64,000 nt of DNA from Mayfieldus sp963772265 (lineage in GTDB: Bacteria > Actinomycetota > Thermoleophilia > Solirubrobacterales > 70-9). The stretch lies in assembly GCA_963772265.1 (NCBI GenBank), contig CAVYWS010000003.1:1-64000 (forward strand), given 5' to 3'. Positions 43,515-52,561 of the stretch are shown piece by piece. Each line of letters begins with the position of its first letter. Position 1 is the first letter of the stretch. The position numbers were made by a program, and so were the translations under genes. The notes beneath the pieces were generated by a model that saw only the letters and a program-made list of their open reading frames with translations, searched no databases and had not been told where the DNA came from.

Positions 43515-43643
43515 GAACTCACCCTGTTTATCGGCGTCCGTACCGGATCCACTGAGGGCTCAGAGAGGAGAAACCGCATCAGCATGCCAGTTTCGCCAAC
43601 CGGCCCACCGAAACCTCGTAGATTCGTCCAGTCCGGGGCTGGT

Positions 43644-44216
43644 TCAGTAGCCGGGCGCGTGGCGAACCGCGTAGCGGCCGCGCGTGGCGGCTCGGCGGCG
43701 CTTGTGCCAGCGCGGCCCGCTGACTCCGCGGCGGTTGCCCGAGGTGTCCCAGCGCAGGCCGGCGATCACCGCGTAGGCGTGGCGGCGGTTGGTGTAGACG
43801 GTGATCCAGCCTCCGCGGCCGCGCACGCCCCAGTGCTTGAGGCCCCTGGAGTCCATCGGCGAGTCCAGAAAGCCGCCGCCGTGCAGCGCGTAGCTGACCG
43901 ATCCCGAGCAGTCATAGCCGCTCGAGGCCCAGGCCCCGTGGCCGCCTCCCCACGCGTACGGGCGCCTGCTGATCCGGTTCGCCGCCGCAATCACCTCCTG
44001 CACCGCGGGGGGCGCCGAGGCCGGCGCGATCGCCTGGCCATGGACCAGGCGCGCCTTCTTGCCCGGAACGGTCGTGGGCGTTGCCGCGGACGGGCTGGCG
44101 GAGGGAACCGCCGTCCCTCCCGTCCCGGCCCTCGCGGCCGGGGCGGCGAGCAGCGCCGCGACTGCGCCACCGCAAAAGAGCGCGACAAACCTCAAACGCA
44201 TCGCAGGGGGGTGCAA
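43644..44216 (-). CDS. NlpC/P60 (C40) cell-wall hydrolase under c-di-AMP riboswitch control
   Basis: 190 residues with a signal peptide (MRLRFVALFCGGAVAALLAA). The C40 catalytic Cys is in SSGYDCSGSVSYALHGGG, His in VYTNRRHAYAVIAG; PYAWGGGHGA is the typical lead-in. It should cleave peptidoglycan stem peptides outside the membrane. Start: TTG at 44214-44216 lies eight bases from AAGGAGG, which is itself at the end of the riboswitch; the ATG at 44201 is the alternative. In actinobacteria the ydaO riboswitch usually precedes exactly this class of wall hydrolase. Nearest gene downstream is the subtilisin. Confidence 0.9.
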   Translation of the reverse strand: MHPPAMRLRFVALFCGGAVAALLAAPAARAGTGGTAVPSASPSAATPTTVPGKKARLVHGQAIAPASAPPAVQEVIAAANRISRRPYAWGGGHGAWASSGYDCSGSVSYALHGGGFLDSPMDSRGLKHWGVRGRGGWITVYTNRRHAYAVIAGLRWDTSGNRRGVSGPRWHKRRRAATRGRYAVRHAPGY

Positions 44217-44221
44217 CTCGA

Positions 44222-44390
44222 AAGCCTCCTTCTCATGCCTGCGGGGTTAGCTGTCGGGCTGGCGCTGAAGGAGCAGCGCTCCCACCTGAAGGTGGGTTCG
44301 CCCCTGCAAACCTGGGTCCCCCGCTTCCCGGCCCTGGCGAGCCGGGAACTCGGCGTCGGTTTCGGATTTGGGCTTCACAACAGCCGAACC
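44222..44390 (-). promoter_or_regulatory. c-di-AMP (ydaO/yuaA-type) riboswitch
   Basis: The leader on the minus strand shows the conserved ydaO/yuaA blocks in order: TTCGG...CCGAAACCGACGCC near the 5' end, GGGGGACCCAGGTTTGCAGG, GGGGCGAACCCACC, a CACCTTCAGGTGG hairpin, GCGCT...AGCGC, GACAGCTAACCCCGCAGGC, and a final GAGAAGGAGG holding the ribosome site. This class senses c-di-AMP and shuts down wall-hydrolase and potassium-transport genes when it is high. It lies directly upstream of the NlpC/P60 gene. Boundaries are approximate. Confidence 0.9.
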
Positions 44391-44429
44391 GGGCCGGAGT
44401 TGCGGCCGAAACCTTGATCTGGAGGCGCT

Positions 44430-45104
44430 TTAGTCGAGCGCCGCGGCGAGCCGGCGCCGGTAGCCGCGTGCCTTCTCGGTCTCCTGGCCGAGCTCGTTGA
44501 GGACGCCGACGATCACGCGGCGAATCCGCTCACCGACCTCTCCGTCGTGCTCGGAGAGGTACTCGAGAAGCGCATCGAGGCCGCCGTCGGTCTCACCGCG
44601 ATCGAGCTGCGCCAGCGCCTCGGAGAGCTCCGGCGGGCCCTCGCGCTCGAGCTCGATGTGGGCGGCGAGCCCGTCTGCCTCGAAGCTTCCGCTCGCGTCT
44701 CTCAGCGCCTGCAACGCATCGTCGTCCTCGCCGCGGGAGTGAAGGTCCTTCGCTCGGGCGACGGCGTCGTCGGCGGGCGAGGGCAGCAGCGAGTCGAAGA
44801 ACTGCTCGACCCGGGCAGGGGGCTGGGCGCCGACGAACTCGGACACCACCTCGCCGTCGCGGAATGCCTTGACCACCGGGATCGCGGCGGTCTCGAATCG
44901 CATCGCCAGCTCCGGGTTGGCGTCGGTGTCGACCTTGGCGAGCACCACCTCTCCCTCCCTCGCCTCGGCCGCCTTCTCCAGCACCGGCCCCAGCACCCGG
45001 CAGGGCCCGCACCACTCGGCCCAGAAGTCGACCACCACCGGCAAGCGGCGGGACGCCTCGATGACCTCGCGCTCGAAGGTGGACTCGGTGACGTCGATCG
45101 CCAT
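44430..45104 (-). CDS. cnoX: CnoX-type thioredoxin-TPR chaperone
   Basis: 224 residues. N-terminal thioredoxin fold with active site FWAEWCGPCRVLGPVLEKAA and the cis-Pro in TAAIPVVKAFRDGE; C-terminal helices (VARAKDLHSRGEDDDALQAL, LDRGETDGGLDALLEYLSEH) are a TPR-like region. This matches CnoX/YbbN, a co-chaperone that guards proteins from chlorine-type oxidation and hands them to GroEL/DnaK. Here the active site CGPC is complete (E. coli CnoX has SxxC). The ATG at 45102-45104 is the natural start. It is transcribed in the same direction as the acyl-CoA dehydrogenase upstream. Confidence 0.88.
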   Translation of the reverse strand: MAIDVTESTFEREVIEASRRLPVVVDFWAEWCGPCRVLGPVLEKAAEAREGEVVLAKVDTDANPELAMRFETAAIPVVKAFRDGEVVSEFVGAQPPARVEQFFDSLLPSPADDAVARAKDLHSRGEDDDALQALRDASGSFEADGLAAHIELEREGPPELSEALAQLDRGETDGGLDALLEYLSEHDGEVGERIRRVIVGVLNELGQETEKARGYRRRLAAALD

Positions 45105-45146
45105 CTCGAGTCAGGCTAGCGGGCCGGCGCTTGCCGGCCCGGTTCG

Positions 45147-46376
45147 CTAAACCGTGGCGGCGGCCTGCTCGGCCTGGCTCTTCTCGGCCACCTCGGCCTC
45201 CTTCGACTGACCGACCTCGGGGGGTGGCTCCTGCCGCGGCAGCAGCACCTCGCGGGCGATCACCAGGCGCTGGATCTGGCTCGTGCCCTCGTACAGCTGC
45301 ATGATCTTGGCGTCGCGCATCAGCTTCTCGACCGGGTATTCCTTGATGAAGCCGTAGCCGCCGTAGACCTGGACGGCGTCGGTCGTGATCTCCATCGCCG
45401 AGTCGGCAGCGAAGCGCTTCGCGTGCGAGGAGGCGAGCGTGTTGCGCTTGCCCTGGTCGAGCAGGACCGCCGACTGCCAGACCAGCAGCCTCGAAGCCTC
45501 GATCTTGGTCGCCATGTCGGCGATCATGAACTGGATCGCCTGGTGCATCGCGATCGGGACGCCGAACTGCTGGCGCTCCTTGGAGTAGTCGCAGGCGAAC
45601 TCGAAGGCGGCGCGGGCGATGCCGACCGCCAGTCCCGAGACCCCCGGACGGGTTCGGTCGAGGGTCATCATCGCGAGCTTGAAGCCGTGGTTCTCCTCGC
45701 CGAGCATGTTCTCGGCCGGGACCTCGACGTCGTCGAAGGAGATGGTCGCGGTGTTGGACGCCCGCTGGCCCATCTTGTCCTCCTTCTTGTCGACCGTGAC
45801 GCCGTCGGCGTCGGCGTCGATCACGAAGGCGGTGATCCCGCGATGGCCGGCCTCGGGGTCGGTCTTGGTGTAGACCGTGAACCAGTCGGCGTAGCCGCCG
45901 TTGGTGATGAAGCACTTGGAGCCGTTGACCACGTACTTGTCGCCCTGCTTGACGGCGCGCGTCTTCATCCCGCTGACGTCGGAGCCGGCGTCGGGCTCGG
46001 TGAGGCAGAAGCTGGCCAGCTTCGGGCCCTCGGTGAGCATCCCCAGGTACTTCTTCTTCGTCTCCTCGGAGCCGCCGATCATCACCGGCGCCGAGGCGAG
46101 GCCGTTGGCCATCAGCGAGGTGCCGATTCCCGAGCAGCCCCAGCCCATCTCCTCCTCGATCAGGCAGCCGGAGAGGTTGTCGAGGCCGGGTCCGCCGTAT
46201 TCCTCGGCGATGTGGATGTTCATCAGGCCCACTTCCCAGGCCTTCTCGATGATCTCCTGCGGCCAGGTTCCGTCGCGGTCGTAGTCCCAGGCGACGGGGC
46301 GGATCTCCTTCTCGGCGAAGTTGTGCGCGAGCTCGCGAAGGTCCTTCTGCTCGTCGGTCAGCGTGAGGTCAACCAC
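45147..46376 (-). CDS. Acyl-CoA dehydrogenase
   Basis: 409-residue FAD acyl-CoA dehydrogenase. Seen: VDLTLTDEQKDLRELAHNFA, MNIHIAEEYGGPGLDNLSGC, LASFCLTEPDAGSDVSGMKT (FAD/acyl-CoA signature 1), VNGSKCFITNGGYADWFTV, VQVYGGYGFIKEYPVEKLMR, MQLYEGTSQIQRLVIAREVL (signature 2 with the catalytic Glu in YEGTSQ). It oxidises a medium/short-chain acyl-CoA in beta-oxidation or branched-chain amino acid breakdown. The C-terminal 35 residues are polar and extend past the usual length. The promoter region has a TetR-like palindrome, the normal control for fatty acid genes. Confidence 0.96.
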   Translation of the reverse strand: MVDLTLTDEQKDLRELAHNFAEKEIRPVAWDYDRDGTWPQEIIEKAWEVGLMNIHIAEEYGGPGLDNLSGCLIEEEMGWGCSGIGTSLMANGLASAPVMIGGSEETKKKYLGMLTEGPKLASFCLTEPDAGSDVSGMKTRAVKQGDKYVVNGSKCFITNGGYADWFTVYTKTDPEAGHRGITAFVIDADADGVTVDKKEDKMGQRASNTATISFDDVEVPAENMLGEENHGFKLAMMTLDRTRPGVSGLAVGIARAAFEFACDYSKERQQFGVPIAMHQAIQFMIADMATKIEASRLLVWQSAVLLDQGKRNTLASSHAKRFAADSAMEITTDAVQVYGGYGFIKEYPVEKLMRDAKIMQLYEGTSQIQRLVIAREVLLPRQEPPPEVGQSKEAEVAEKSQAEQAAATV

Positions 46377-46411
46377 TGAGGCTCCTTTTGTCGGTCAAAG
46401 CCTTGTCTGAG

Positions 46412-46431
46412 GCAGCCACGTGCGTGGCTGC
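46412..46431. repeat. Perfect 8-bp hairpin in the acyl-CoA dehydrogenase leader
   Basis: gcagccac-gtgc-gtggctgc lies 36 bases upstream of the dehydrogenase ATG. With the neighbouring operator it makes the leader strongly structured; role unknown. Confidence 0.5.
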
Positions 46432-46440
46432 GGGGACTGA

Positions 46441-46456
46441 TTGACTGGTCAGTCAA
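46441..46456. promoter_or_regulatory. TetR-like operator upstream of acyl-CoA dehydrogenase
   Basis: ttgactg-gt-cagtcaa: perfect 7-bp arms, followed by a partial repeat (ccagtttgac). It contains ggtcagt, the half-site of the palindrome at 40786-40802. Position in the divergent region between the dehydrogenase and the 46521 gene fits a fatty-acid-type repressor site. Confidence 0.6.
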
Positions 46457-46520
46457 CCAGTTTGACAAAGGTTACCGCACCGATTCGAGCCAGGCGCAGT
46501 CTGGCCCTAACCTTGATCCG

Positions 46521-46994
46521 ATGCCCCTGGCGCTGAGCCAACTGACGGCCGGCAAGGTGATGATCGCGATCGTGATCGCCGTGGTCCCGATCGCCGCGAT
46601 CGCCTTCGCCCGCTCGGGCTCGGCGCTGAAGACGCTCGGCAAGGGCCAGTGGGCGATCGAGCGCGAGCTTCCGCCCTCGCGCGGGCTCACCGACAGCCAC
46701 CGCTCCGTCCCCCGCGCCGTGCGCGAGGCCGAGATCCGGCAGATGGTCGAGGCGAAGGCATATCGCCGCGAGGCCCGAGGCGGCGAGGCGCTCGACGTCG
46801 AGGCGGAGGTCAAGCGGCTGCTGGCGGAGACCGAAGCGCCGCCCAGCGCCGGGATCGACCGCGAGCTGCGCGAGGAGGTGCGCCAGCTGGTCCGCGCGCG
46901 CAACGAGCGCCGGATGCGGCGCGGCGAGCCGCCGCTGGACGTCGAGACCGAGGTCGAGCGCCAGCTGCGAAACCTCGAGGGACTCGGTCAGTAG
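46521..46994 (+). CDS. Membrane-anchored protein with a duplicated helical motif
   Basis: 157 residues. A single N-terminal membrane helix (GKVMIAIVIAVVPIAAIAFA) is followed by a cytosolic charged region holding two copies of a roughly 30-residue unit: EIRQMVEAKAYRREARGGEA and EVRQLVRARNERRMRRGEPP, each followed by LDVEAEVKRLL / LDVETEVERQL. This duplicated pattern occurs in actinobacterial hypothetical proteins I cannot name. It may be a membrane-tethered scaffold. The start has no strong ribosome site; the alternative frames have no similar content. Confidence 0.75.
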   Translation: MPLALSQLTAGKVMIAIVIAVVPIAAIAFARSGSALKTLGKGQWAIERELPPSRGLTDSHRSVPRAVREAEIRQMVEAKAYRREARGGEALDVEAEVKRLLAETEAPPSAGIDRELREEVRQLVRARNERRMRRGEPPLDVETEVERQLRNLEGLGQ

Positions 46995-47025
46995 TCCTCT
47001 CAGCCTCAACCGTTCTCCCGTCGGG

Positions 47026-47033
47026 TATACATT
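47026..47033 (+). promoter_or_regulatory. Possible -10 element of a leaderless transcript
   Basis: tatacatt contains a TAnnnT hexamer (tacatt) whose end is seven bases from the ATG at 47041, a spacing that would put the transcription start at the start codon. There is no ribosome site in front of that ATG. No clear -35 is seen. Confidence 0.35.
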
Positions 47034-47040
47034 CAGCTAT

Positions 47041-47385
47041 ATGGCGAGCGACGCACAGGCAGAGCAGCACCAGGTCGAAGAGGACGAGCTGCTGACCCAG
47101 CCGGGGACCTACTTCAATCCCCAGACCGAGGTCCTCGTCGTCGTCGACGACTCGAGCTCGCTCGACCAGGAGATCTTCAACATGGAGGAGTACGAGGGGT
47201 CCGACTGGGTGCGGATCTCGGACGAGGTCCCGGTCGACGAGGACCGCCGCGACCGGCTGCTCGAGGACTTCCAGACCCGCTATCACCCCGGCTCGGCGGG
47301 CTCGATCTCCGAGACCGCGCTCGAGCAGGGCAACGGCGAGCTCGACGAAGGCGAAGACGAGCAGGACCCCGGCCGCGACGACTGA
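47041..47385 (+). CDS. Acidic hypothetical protein
   Basis: 114 residues, very acidic (Glu/Asp rich at both ends). Central block LLTQPGTYFNPQTEVLVVVD, DSSSLDQEIFNMEEYEGSDW and VRISDEVPVDEDRRDRLLED. No membrane segment or known domain. Reads as a conserved actinobacterial small protein. ATG at 47041 is the only start that fits; the transcript may be leaderless. Confidence 0.75.
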   Translation: MASDAQAEQHQVEEDELLTQPGTYFNPQTEVLVVVDDSSSLDQEIFNMEEYEGSDWVRISDEVPVDEDRRDRLLEDFQTRYHPGSAGSISETALEQGNGELDEGEDEQDPGRDD

Positions 47386-47405
47386 GCTCGCCGCCGCCTG
47401 AGCGC

Positions 47406-47919
47406 TTGAGCGAGCTGCAGACCGAGCGCCTCGACGCCGAGCGGCCATCGCTCGAGCGGCACCTGGCTTTCGTCGAGAGCCTCAGCGGCGACCCCGAGGT
47501 GGCCCGCTGGATTTGGCCCGAGCTCGGTCCGCGCACTCCCGCAGCAGGCGCGCGAGATGCTCGACGACAAGATCGCGCACTGGGAGGACCACGGATTCGG
47601 CCAGTGGATCTGGCGCGAGCGCGCCAGCGGCGACCTGATCGGTCGGATCGGGCCTCAATGGACGACCTCGCCGGGAGAGCTGGTGGTCGAGGTCGGCTGG
47701 ATCGTCGCGCGGGAAAAGCAGGGCCGCGGATACGCGACCGAGGCCGGCCAGGCGGCGCTGCGCTGGGCCTTCGAGCACGCCGGCTGCGAGCGGATCGTCG
47801 CCTTCACCTGGACCGAGAACCTGGCCTCGCTGCGGGTGATGGAGAAGCTGGGGATGCGGCGCGAGCGCGAGTTCGAGCTCGTCGGCCTGCCGCACGTGCT
47901 GTACCTCGCCGAGGCCTAG
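47406..47919 (+). CDS. GNAT-family N-acetyltransferase (one frame break)
   Basis: About 171 residues. TTG start at 47406 (LSELQTERLDAERPSLERHL); frame change near 47531 at RTP/QQAREMLDDK. The GNAT acetyl-CoA site is in WIVAREKQGRGYATEAGQAA, and IVAFTWTENLASLRVMEKLG with MRREREFELVGLPHVLYLAE completes the fold; this is the RimJ/RimL-like subgroup that acetylates protein N-termini or small amines. Close behind the acidic hypothetical, same strand. Confidence 0.85.
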
Positions 47920-47926
47920 GGCCCGG

Positions 47927-48928
47927 CTAGGAATCGGCGATCACGAAGGCCAGGAAGGCTCCGTACAACGCCGCCCAGGCGAGGATCGGCAGGGCATCGA
48001 AGCGCTCGCGTAGGCGCAGGGCCCAGAAGGCGACGGCACCCCCCGCCAGCCCGAGGACCATCGAGGCGACGGCAAAGCGGTCGAGCTGCCAATCCGTGAA
48101 GGCGAGCCCAATCGCGATCGGGATCGTGGATTGAAAGACCATCGCGCCGGTGATGTTGCCGAGCGCGAGGCTGTCCTTGCCCTCGCGCACCCAGAAGAAG
48201 CTGTTGGCCTTCTCCGGCAGCTCGGTCGCCAGCGGCGCTAGCACCAACGACAGAACCAGGGCCTCGACCCCGATCGACTCGGCGACGTCCAGCAATTGGT
48301 CGACGAACAGATGCGCGCCGCCTACCATCGCCCCGAGACCGACCAGGAGCTGCAGCAGGATCATGGTGAGCGCAGGATCGGTGCGGCGCCTCACACGCGG
48401 GTCGAGGATCAGCGGCTTCAGCGTCTCCGAGGCCTGGCGGGCGCCGCCGCGGGCGAGCGTGCGCTGCACATAGACGAGGTAGGCGCCGAAGAAGACGACC
48501 GCCGCCGCGATCCGCAGCGGCCCGGGCACGCCGACCCCGAGCAGCAACGCGACGGCGAAGAAGCAGAAGAAGAAGGCGAGATCTCGCTCGAGGGTGGGCG
48601 CGTGTGCGGAAAGGCTCCGACCCTGGGAGCGGCGCCGGCGGTAGGCGAGCGCAGAGACGCCGACCAGCGCCATTGCGATCGTGGCGAGCAGAAACGGCGC
48701 GCCGACTATCGCGCCCACCGCGACCCCCTCCGAGCCGGCACCGCCACCGATCAGGGCGACGATCGGGATCAGGGTCTCGGGCATCGCTGTTCCGACCGCC
48801 GCGAGCAGGCTGCCGACCGCCCCCTCCCCCATCGCCAGCCGGTGGCCGAGCCACTCGACTGCGTTGGTGAAGACCAGCGCGCCGGCGAGGATGACCGCGA
48901 AGCTGACCAGCAGCAGAAGGGCGTCCAC
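47927..48928 (-). CDS. Sodium/calcium exchanger family antiporter
   Basis: 333 residues with about ten membrane segments. The two alpha-repeats of the CaCA family are visible: LLAAVGTAMPETLIPIVALI and LSLVLAPLATELPEKANSFF, both with the conserved acidic residue. It exchanges Ca2+ for Na+ or H+. It follows the cax-type antiporter gene by 11 bases on the same strand. The frame is intact. Confidence 0.9.
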   Translation of the reverse strand: MDALLLLVSFAVILAGALVFTNAVEWLGHRLAMGEGAVGSLLAAVGTAMPETLIPIVALIGGGAGSEGVAVGAIVGAPFLLATIAMALVGVSALAYRRRRSQGRSLSAHAPTLERDLAFFFCFFAVALLLGVGVPGPLRIAAAVVFFGAYLVYVQRTLARGGARQASETLKPLILDPRVRRRTDPALTMILLQLLVGLGAMVGGAHLFVDQLLDVAESIGVEALVLSLVLAPLATELPEKANSFFWVREGKDSLALGNITGAMVFQSTIPIAIGLAFTDWQLDRFAVASMVLGLAGGAVAFWALRLRERFDALPILAWAALYGAFLAFVIADS

Positions 48929-48939
48929 TCAGTGGAACC

Positions 48940-50067
48940 CTAGGCGTAGTAGAAGGCGACGGCGAGGATCGCGTAGGCGGCGAGCAGCTGGACGCCCTCG
49001 AACCAGTTCGAGCGGCCCTCCTGGGTGACGTAGTTGGCGAGCAGGACCGCGAACAGCAGCCCGGCGAGCTCGAAGCCATTGAAGACCAGCGGCATCGGCC
49101 CCGGGCCGATGAAGAACGAGCACAGCACGAGCACCGGTGCAACGAACAGGGCGATCTGCGCCCCGGAGCCGATCGCGATGCTGACCGCGAGGTCCATCTT
49201 GTCCTTGCGCGCAACCAGCACCGCGACCCAGTGCTCGGCGGCGTTGCCGACGATCGCGACCACGATCGCGCCGATGAAGAACTCCGAGAGCCCGATCGAG
49301 TGCGAGGCCTCGCTGATCGAGCCGACCAGCACCTCGGACATCACCCCGACGGCAACCCCGGCGATCGCCAGCATCAGCACCGAGGTGCGGGTCGACCAGC
49401 CCCAGGTGTCGTTGTCCTCGTACTCGGGGTTGAAGATGTCGCGGTGGGTGCGCAGCGAGAAGACCAACCCGGCGACGTAGACCAGGATCAGCACCACCGC
49501 GACGATCAGCGACAGGTGCTCAACAGTCGAGCCGAAGCCGATCCGTTCGGCGCCAGGCGAGGGCAGCCCCTTGCCGTCGATCAGCTCGAAGACGCCCGGC
49601 ATCACCATTGCGGTGGCCGCCGCCAGCAGCATCGTCGTCTGCACCCCCACCCCGGTCACCGAAAAAGTCTGCTCCTTGCGCCCCAGGCCGCCGATGAAGA
49701 AGGCAGCCCCCATGACCAGCAGGGTGTTGCCGATCACCGAGCCGATCAGCGATGCCTTGACCACCTCGTGGAGCCCCTGGCCGAGCGCGAACAGGGCGAT
49801 GATCAGCTCCGGCGCATTGCCGAATGTGACGTTGAGAAGCCCGCCGATTCCCGGCCCCGAGCGCGCCGCCAGCTCTTCGGTGGCGCGCCCCATCAGGGCC
49901 GCGGTCGGAACGATCCCGAGCGCCGAGGTGACGAAGATGGCGCCGGCCGAGGCGCCGGCGAGGTCGAGGGCGATCGCGACCGGGATGAACGGCGTGAACA
50001 GATACGGCCAGCCGTAGGCGCCGGTGAAGAAGGCTGCGTTCAGCCTTGGGGTGCCCGAGCCCTCCAT
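48940..50067 (-). CDS. Calcium/proton antiporter (Cax-type)
   Basis: 375 residues, about eleven membrane segments. CaCA alpha-1 repeat LLNVTFGNAPELIIALFALG and alpha-2 repeat AIVVAIVGNAAEHWVAVLVA, with the GNAPE/GNAAE motifs of the CAX subgroup, plus a central acidic loop (PEYEDNDTWGW). Predicted H+-driven Ca2+ export. It sits in tandem with a second CaCA antiporter of a different subfamily. The frame is intact. Confidence 0.93.
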   Translation of the reverse strand: MEGSGTPRLNAAFFTGAYGWPYLFTPFIPVAIALDLAGASAGAIFVTSALGIVPTAALMGRATEELAARSGPGIGGLLNVTFGNAPELIIALFALGQGLHEVVKASLIGSVIGNTLLVMGAAFFIGGLGRKEQTFSVTGVGVQTTMLLAAATAMVMPGVFELIDGKGLPSPGAERIGFGSTVEHLSLIVAVVLILVYVAGLVFSLRTHRDIFNPEYEDNDTWGWSTRTSVLMLAIAGVAVGVMSEVLVGSISEASHSIGLSEFFIGAIVVAIVGNAAEHWVAVLVARKDKMDLAVSIAIGSGAQIALFVAPVLVLCSFFIGPGPMPLVFNGFELAGLLFAVLLANYVTQEGRSNWFEGVQLLAAYAILAVAFYYA

Positions 50068-50109
50068 CGCCGGGCAGCCTACGCAGTCAGGCGGCTAGGG
50101 CGCGAGGCG

Positions 50110-51238
50110 CTAGGGCGCCAGGCTCTGGCAGTTCTGGAGGTCCGCCGAGGTGTTGGCCTGGGCGATGCACTGGAGGTACTTCTGGGCCTGCTGGGCCTGG
50201 GCCCCGCCGGGGGTGACCGCGGTGCCACCGCCCCCACCGCTGCCGGTGCCGCCACCCACTCCGGGCAGGCTTCCGAGCCCGCCGCTGCCGAGCTGGTCGA
50301 GCAGTTGAGAGGGAACCCCGAGCGCCGAGAGCAGGTCGCTGAACGGCTTCGGGTTCGACGGCGCCTCGATCGTCTGCGACTCGTTGACCTTGCCGAGGCT
50401 GATGTCGAAGTTGATGTCGACCTTCTTCGTCGTGCCGCTGGTCGGCTCGACCGAGAGGTCGAGCGTCAGCCGGCGCAGGATGTGGTCGTCGGTCCCGGAG
50501 TAGAGGTCGAAGTGAGCGGTCTTGACCGCGCTCTTGATCTGGTCCAGCTGGCTCGCGTCGGGGATCTGGGGACTGGCCGCTCCTCCGAGCGCGCCGAGCG
50601 CCGACTGCGCCGTGATCAGGCTCTTCAGCGAGTCGACGAGCCGGTTCACGTCGAGATCGCCCGAGATGTGGTTGGTCTCGGTCCCCTCGACGTCGGCGGT
50701 GCCGTCGTTCTGCAGGTTCGTCAGCAGCTCCTTGGGGTCCTTGATCCCGAGCCGCTGCAGCAGCTGCTTGGTGTTGTTCGGGCTGCTGCTCGGACTGCTG
50801 GCCGGCGGCCTGCTCGACGCCCTGCTTGAAGCGGTCGAAGAGACCCTGGTCGACCTGGTAGTCGCTGCCCTTGTAGTTGACGTAGGCGGCGTCGCCGGTG
50901 GAGATCAGCCCGCCGTCGAAGTTGAGGCTCTGTCCCTGGGCGGAGCCGTCGGCGCTGATGTCGAAGTCGAGCTTGGGAACCTTGTTGTCGCCCTGGCTCT
51001 CGAACGGGCCGCTGAGCTCGGCGTTGACGCTGCCGCCCTGGTCACCCTCGACATTGACGTCGAGCTTCAGCGAGAGGTCGCCGCTCTTGACCGGGTCGGT
51101 GTTGCCGGAGAAGGTCTGGTCGAGGACCTTGCTCGGGTCCTCTCCACCACCGCCGCCGCCACTGCTGCCGCAGGCGGCGAGCGTCGCGGCGAGCACGACG
51201 AGGACGGCGATCGGCAACAGCAGGCGCAGGCGGGTCAA
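50110..51238 (-). CDS. Secreted lipoprotein, LppX/LprG-like (frame-broken)
   Basis: About 375 residues. The start is a TTG (51236-51238) with GAAGGAG six bases upstream; signal LTRLRLLLPIAVLVVLAATL followed by lipobox LAACGSSG. The mature part reads KSGDLSLKLDVNVEGDQGGS, VNAELSGPFESQGDNKVPKL, DFDISADGSAQGQSLNFDGG, ISTGDAAYVNYKGSDYQVD, and after a frame change near 50780 NRLVDSLKSLITAQSALGAL, LDLSVEPTSGTTKKVDINFD, QTIEAPSNPKPFSDLLSALG. Beta-rich halves of this kind bind lipids (LppX/LprG). The glycine-rich tail is low complexity. Likely a lipid-binding envelope protein. Confidence 0.78.
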
Positions 51239-51360
51239 GAGGACTCCTTCGATTCTGGCTCGGAAATCGGGCGCCCCCCGGGGCGCGGACGGCGCAGGGT
51301 AGCGCACCTTCGAAAGCTTGCGCAACGCAGGCTCGACGTTCGGATTAGTCTCACTCGACC

Positions 51361-52561
51361 ATGCGGCCGCGCACGATTCTCTACACGGGCAAGGGCGGCG
51401 TCGGCAAGACCAGCGTCGCCGCCGCCACGGCCCGTGCCTGCGCCGACGCCGGGCTGCGCACGGTCGTCCTCTCGACCGACCCCGCGCACAGCCTCTCGGA
51501 CTCGCTCGAGGTCGGGCTGGGCCCCGAGCCGACCCAGGCAGGCGACCGCCTCTGGGGCCAGGAGGTGCGGGCCCAGCGTGAGATGGAGACCAACTGGGCG
51601 GCGGTCCAGGACTGGCTCGGGAAGCTGCTCGCCGACCGCGGGATCGAGCGGGTGCGGGCCGAGGAGCTGACCGTTCCACCCGGCATGGACGAGCTGTTCT
51701 CGCTGCTGCAGATCAAGCGCCATCACCAGCGGGCCGAGTTCGAGGTCGTGATCGTCGACTGCGCGCCGACCGGCGAGACGCTGCGATTGCTCGGCTTCCC
51801 CGACATCGCCCGCTGGTGGCTGGAGCGCGTCTTCCCCTGGGAGCGGCGGCTGATCGGCGCGGCGCGGCCACTGGCCCGTACCTTCGACGTTCCGCTGCCG
51901 GGGGCCGAGGTCTTCGACGAGGTCCAGCGCCTGGTCCGCAACCTGATCGAGATGAACGCGATCCTCCGCGACCGCGATCACTGCTCGATCCGGCTGGTGC
52001 TGAACCCCGACCGGATGGTGATCAAGGAGGCGCAGCGGACATTCACCTATCTCAACCTCTACGGCTATCTGACCGACGCCGTGATCGTCAACCGGATCTT
52101 CCCCGACGACGTCGAGGACGGTTACTTCGGCGCCTGGCTGCGGCGCCAGCGCCAGCACCTCGAGCAGGTGCGCGAGGGCTTCGCCCCGGTCCCGGTCCTG
52201 ACCTCGCGCTACTTCGAGCAGGAGGTCGTCGGGCCCCGAGATGCTCGACCGGCTGGGCGCCGAGCTGTTCGAGGACCGCGAGCCGCAGGCGGTGCTCCAC
52301 AGCGAGCTCGCCCACGAGCTGTCCAGCGAGGGTGGGGTGGCGACGCTGCGGCTCCCGATCCCGTTCACGGAGAAGGCCGAGATCGATCTGAAGAAGGTCG
52401 GCGACGAGCTGATCGTCTCGGTCGGCGGCGAGAAGCGGACTATCATCCTGCCCGCCGCCCTGGCCGACCGCAGCCCGTCCGGAGCGAGCTTCGAAGCCGG
52501 AACCCTGAAGGTGACATTCGACGATGTCCGATCCCAACGACCACAGCCAGAGCGGGTTTGA
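51361..52561 (+). CDS. ArsA/GET3-family ATPase with HSP20-like end (one frame break)
   Basis: About 400 residues. P-loop LYTGKGGVGKTSVAAATA (the deviant Walker A of this family), switch I VVLSTDPAHSLSDSLE, switch II VVIVDCAPTGETLRLLGFPD, and RLVLNPDRMVIKEAQRTFTY. A frame change near 52238 precedes HSELAHELSSEGGVATLRLP and a C-terminal HSP20-like strand region (EKAEIDLKKVGDELIVSVGG, EKRTIILPAALADRSPSG). Without arsR/arsB nearby, a role as a tail-anchored-protein or general membrane-protein ATPase is more likely than arsenite efflux. The last 38 bases overlap the next gene. Confidence 0.88.
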
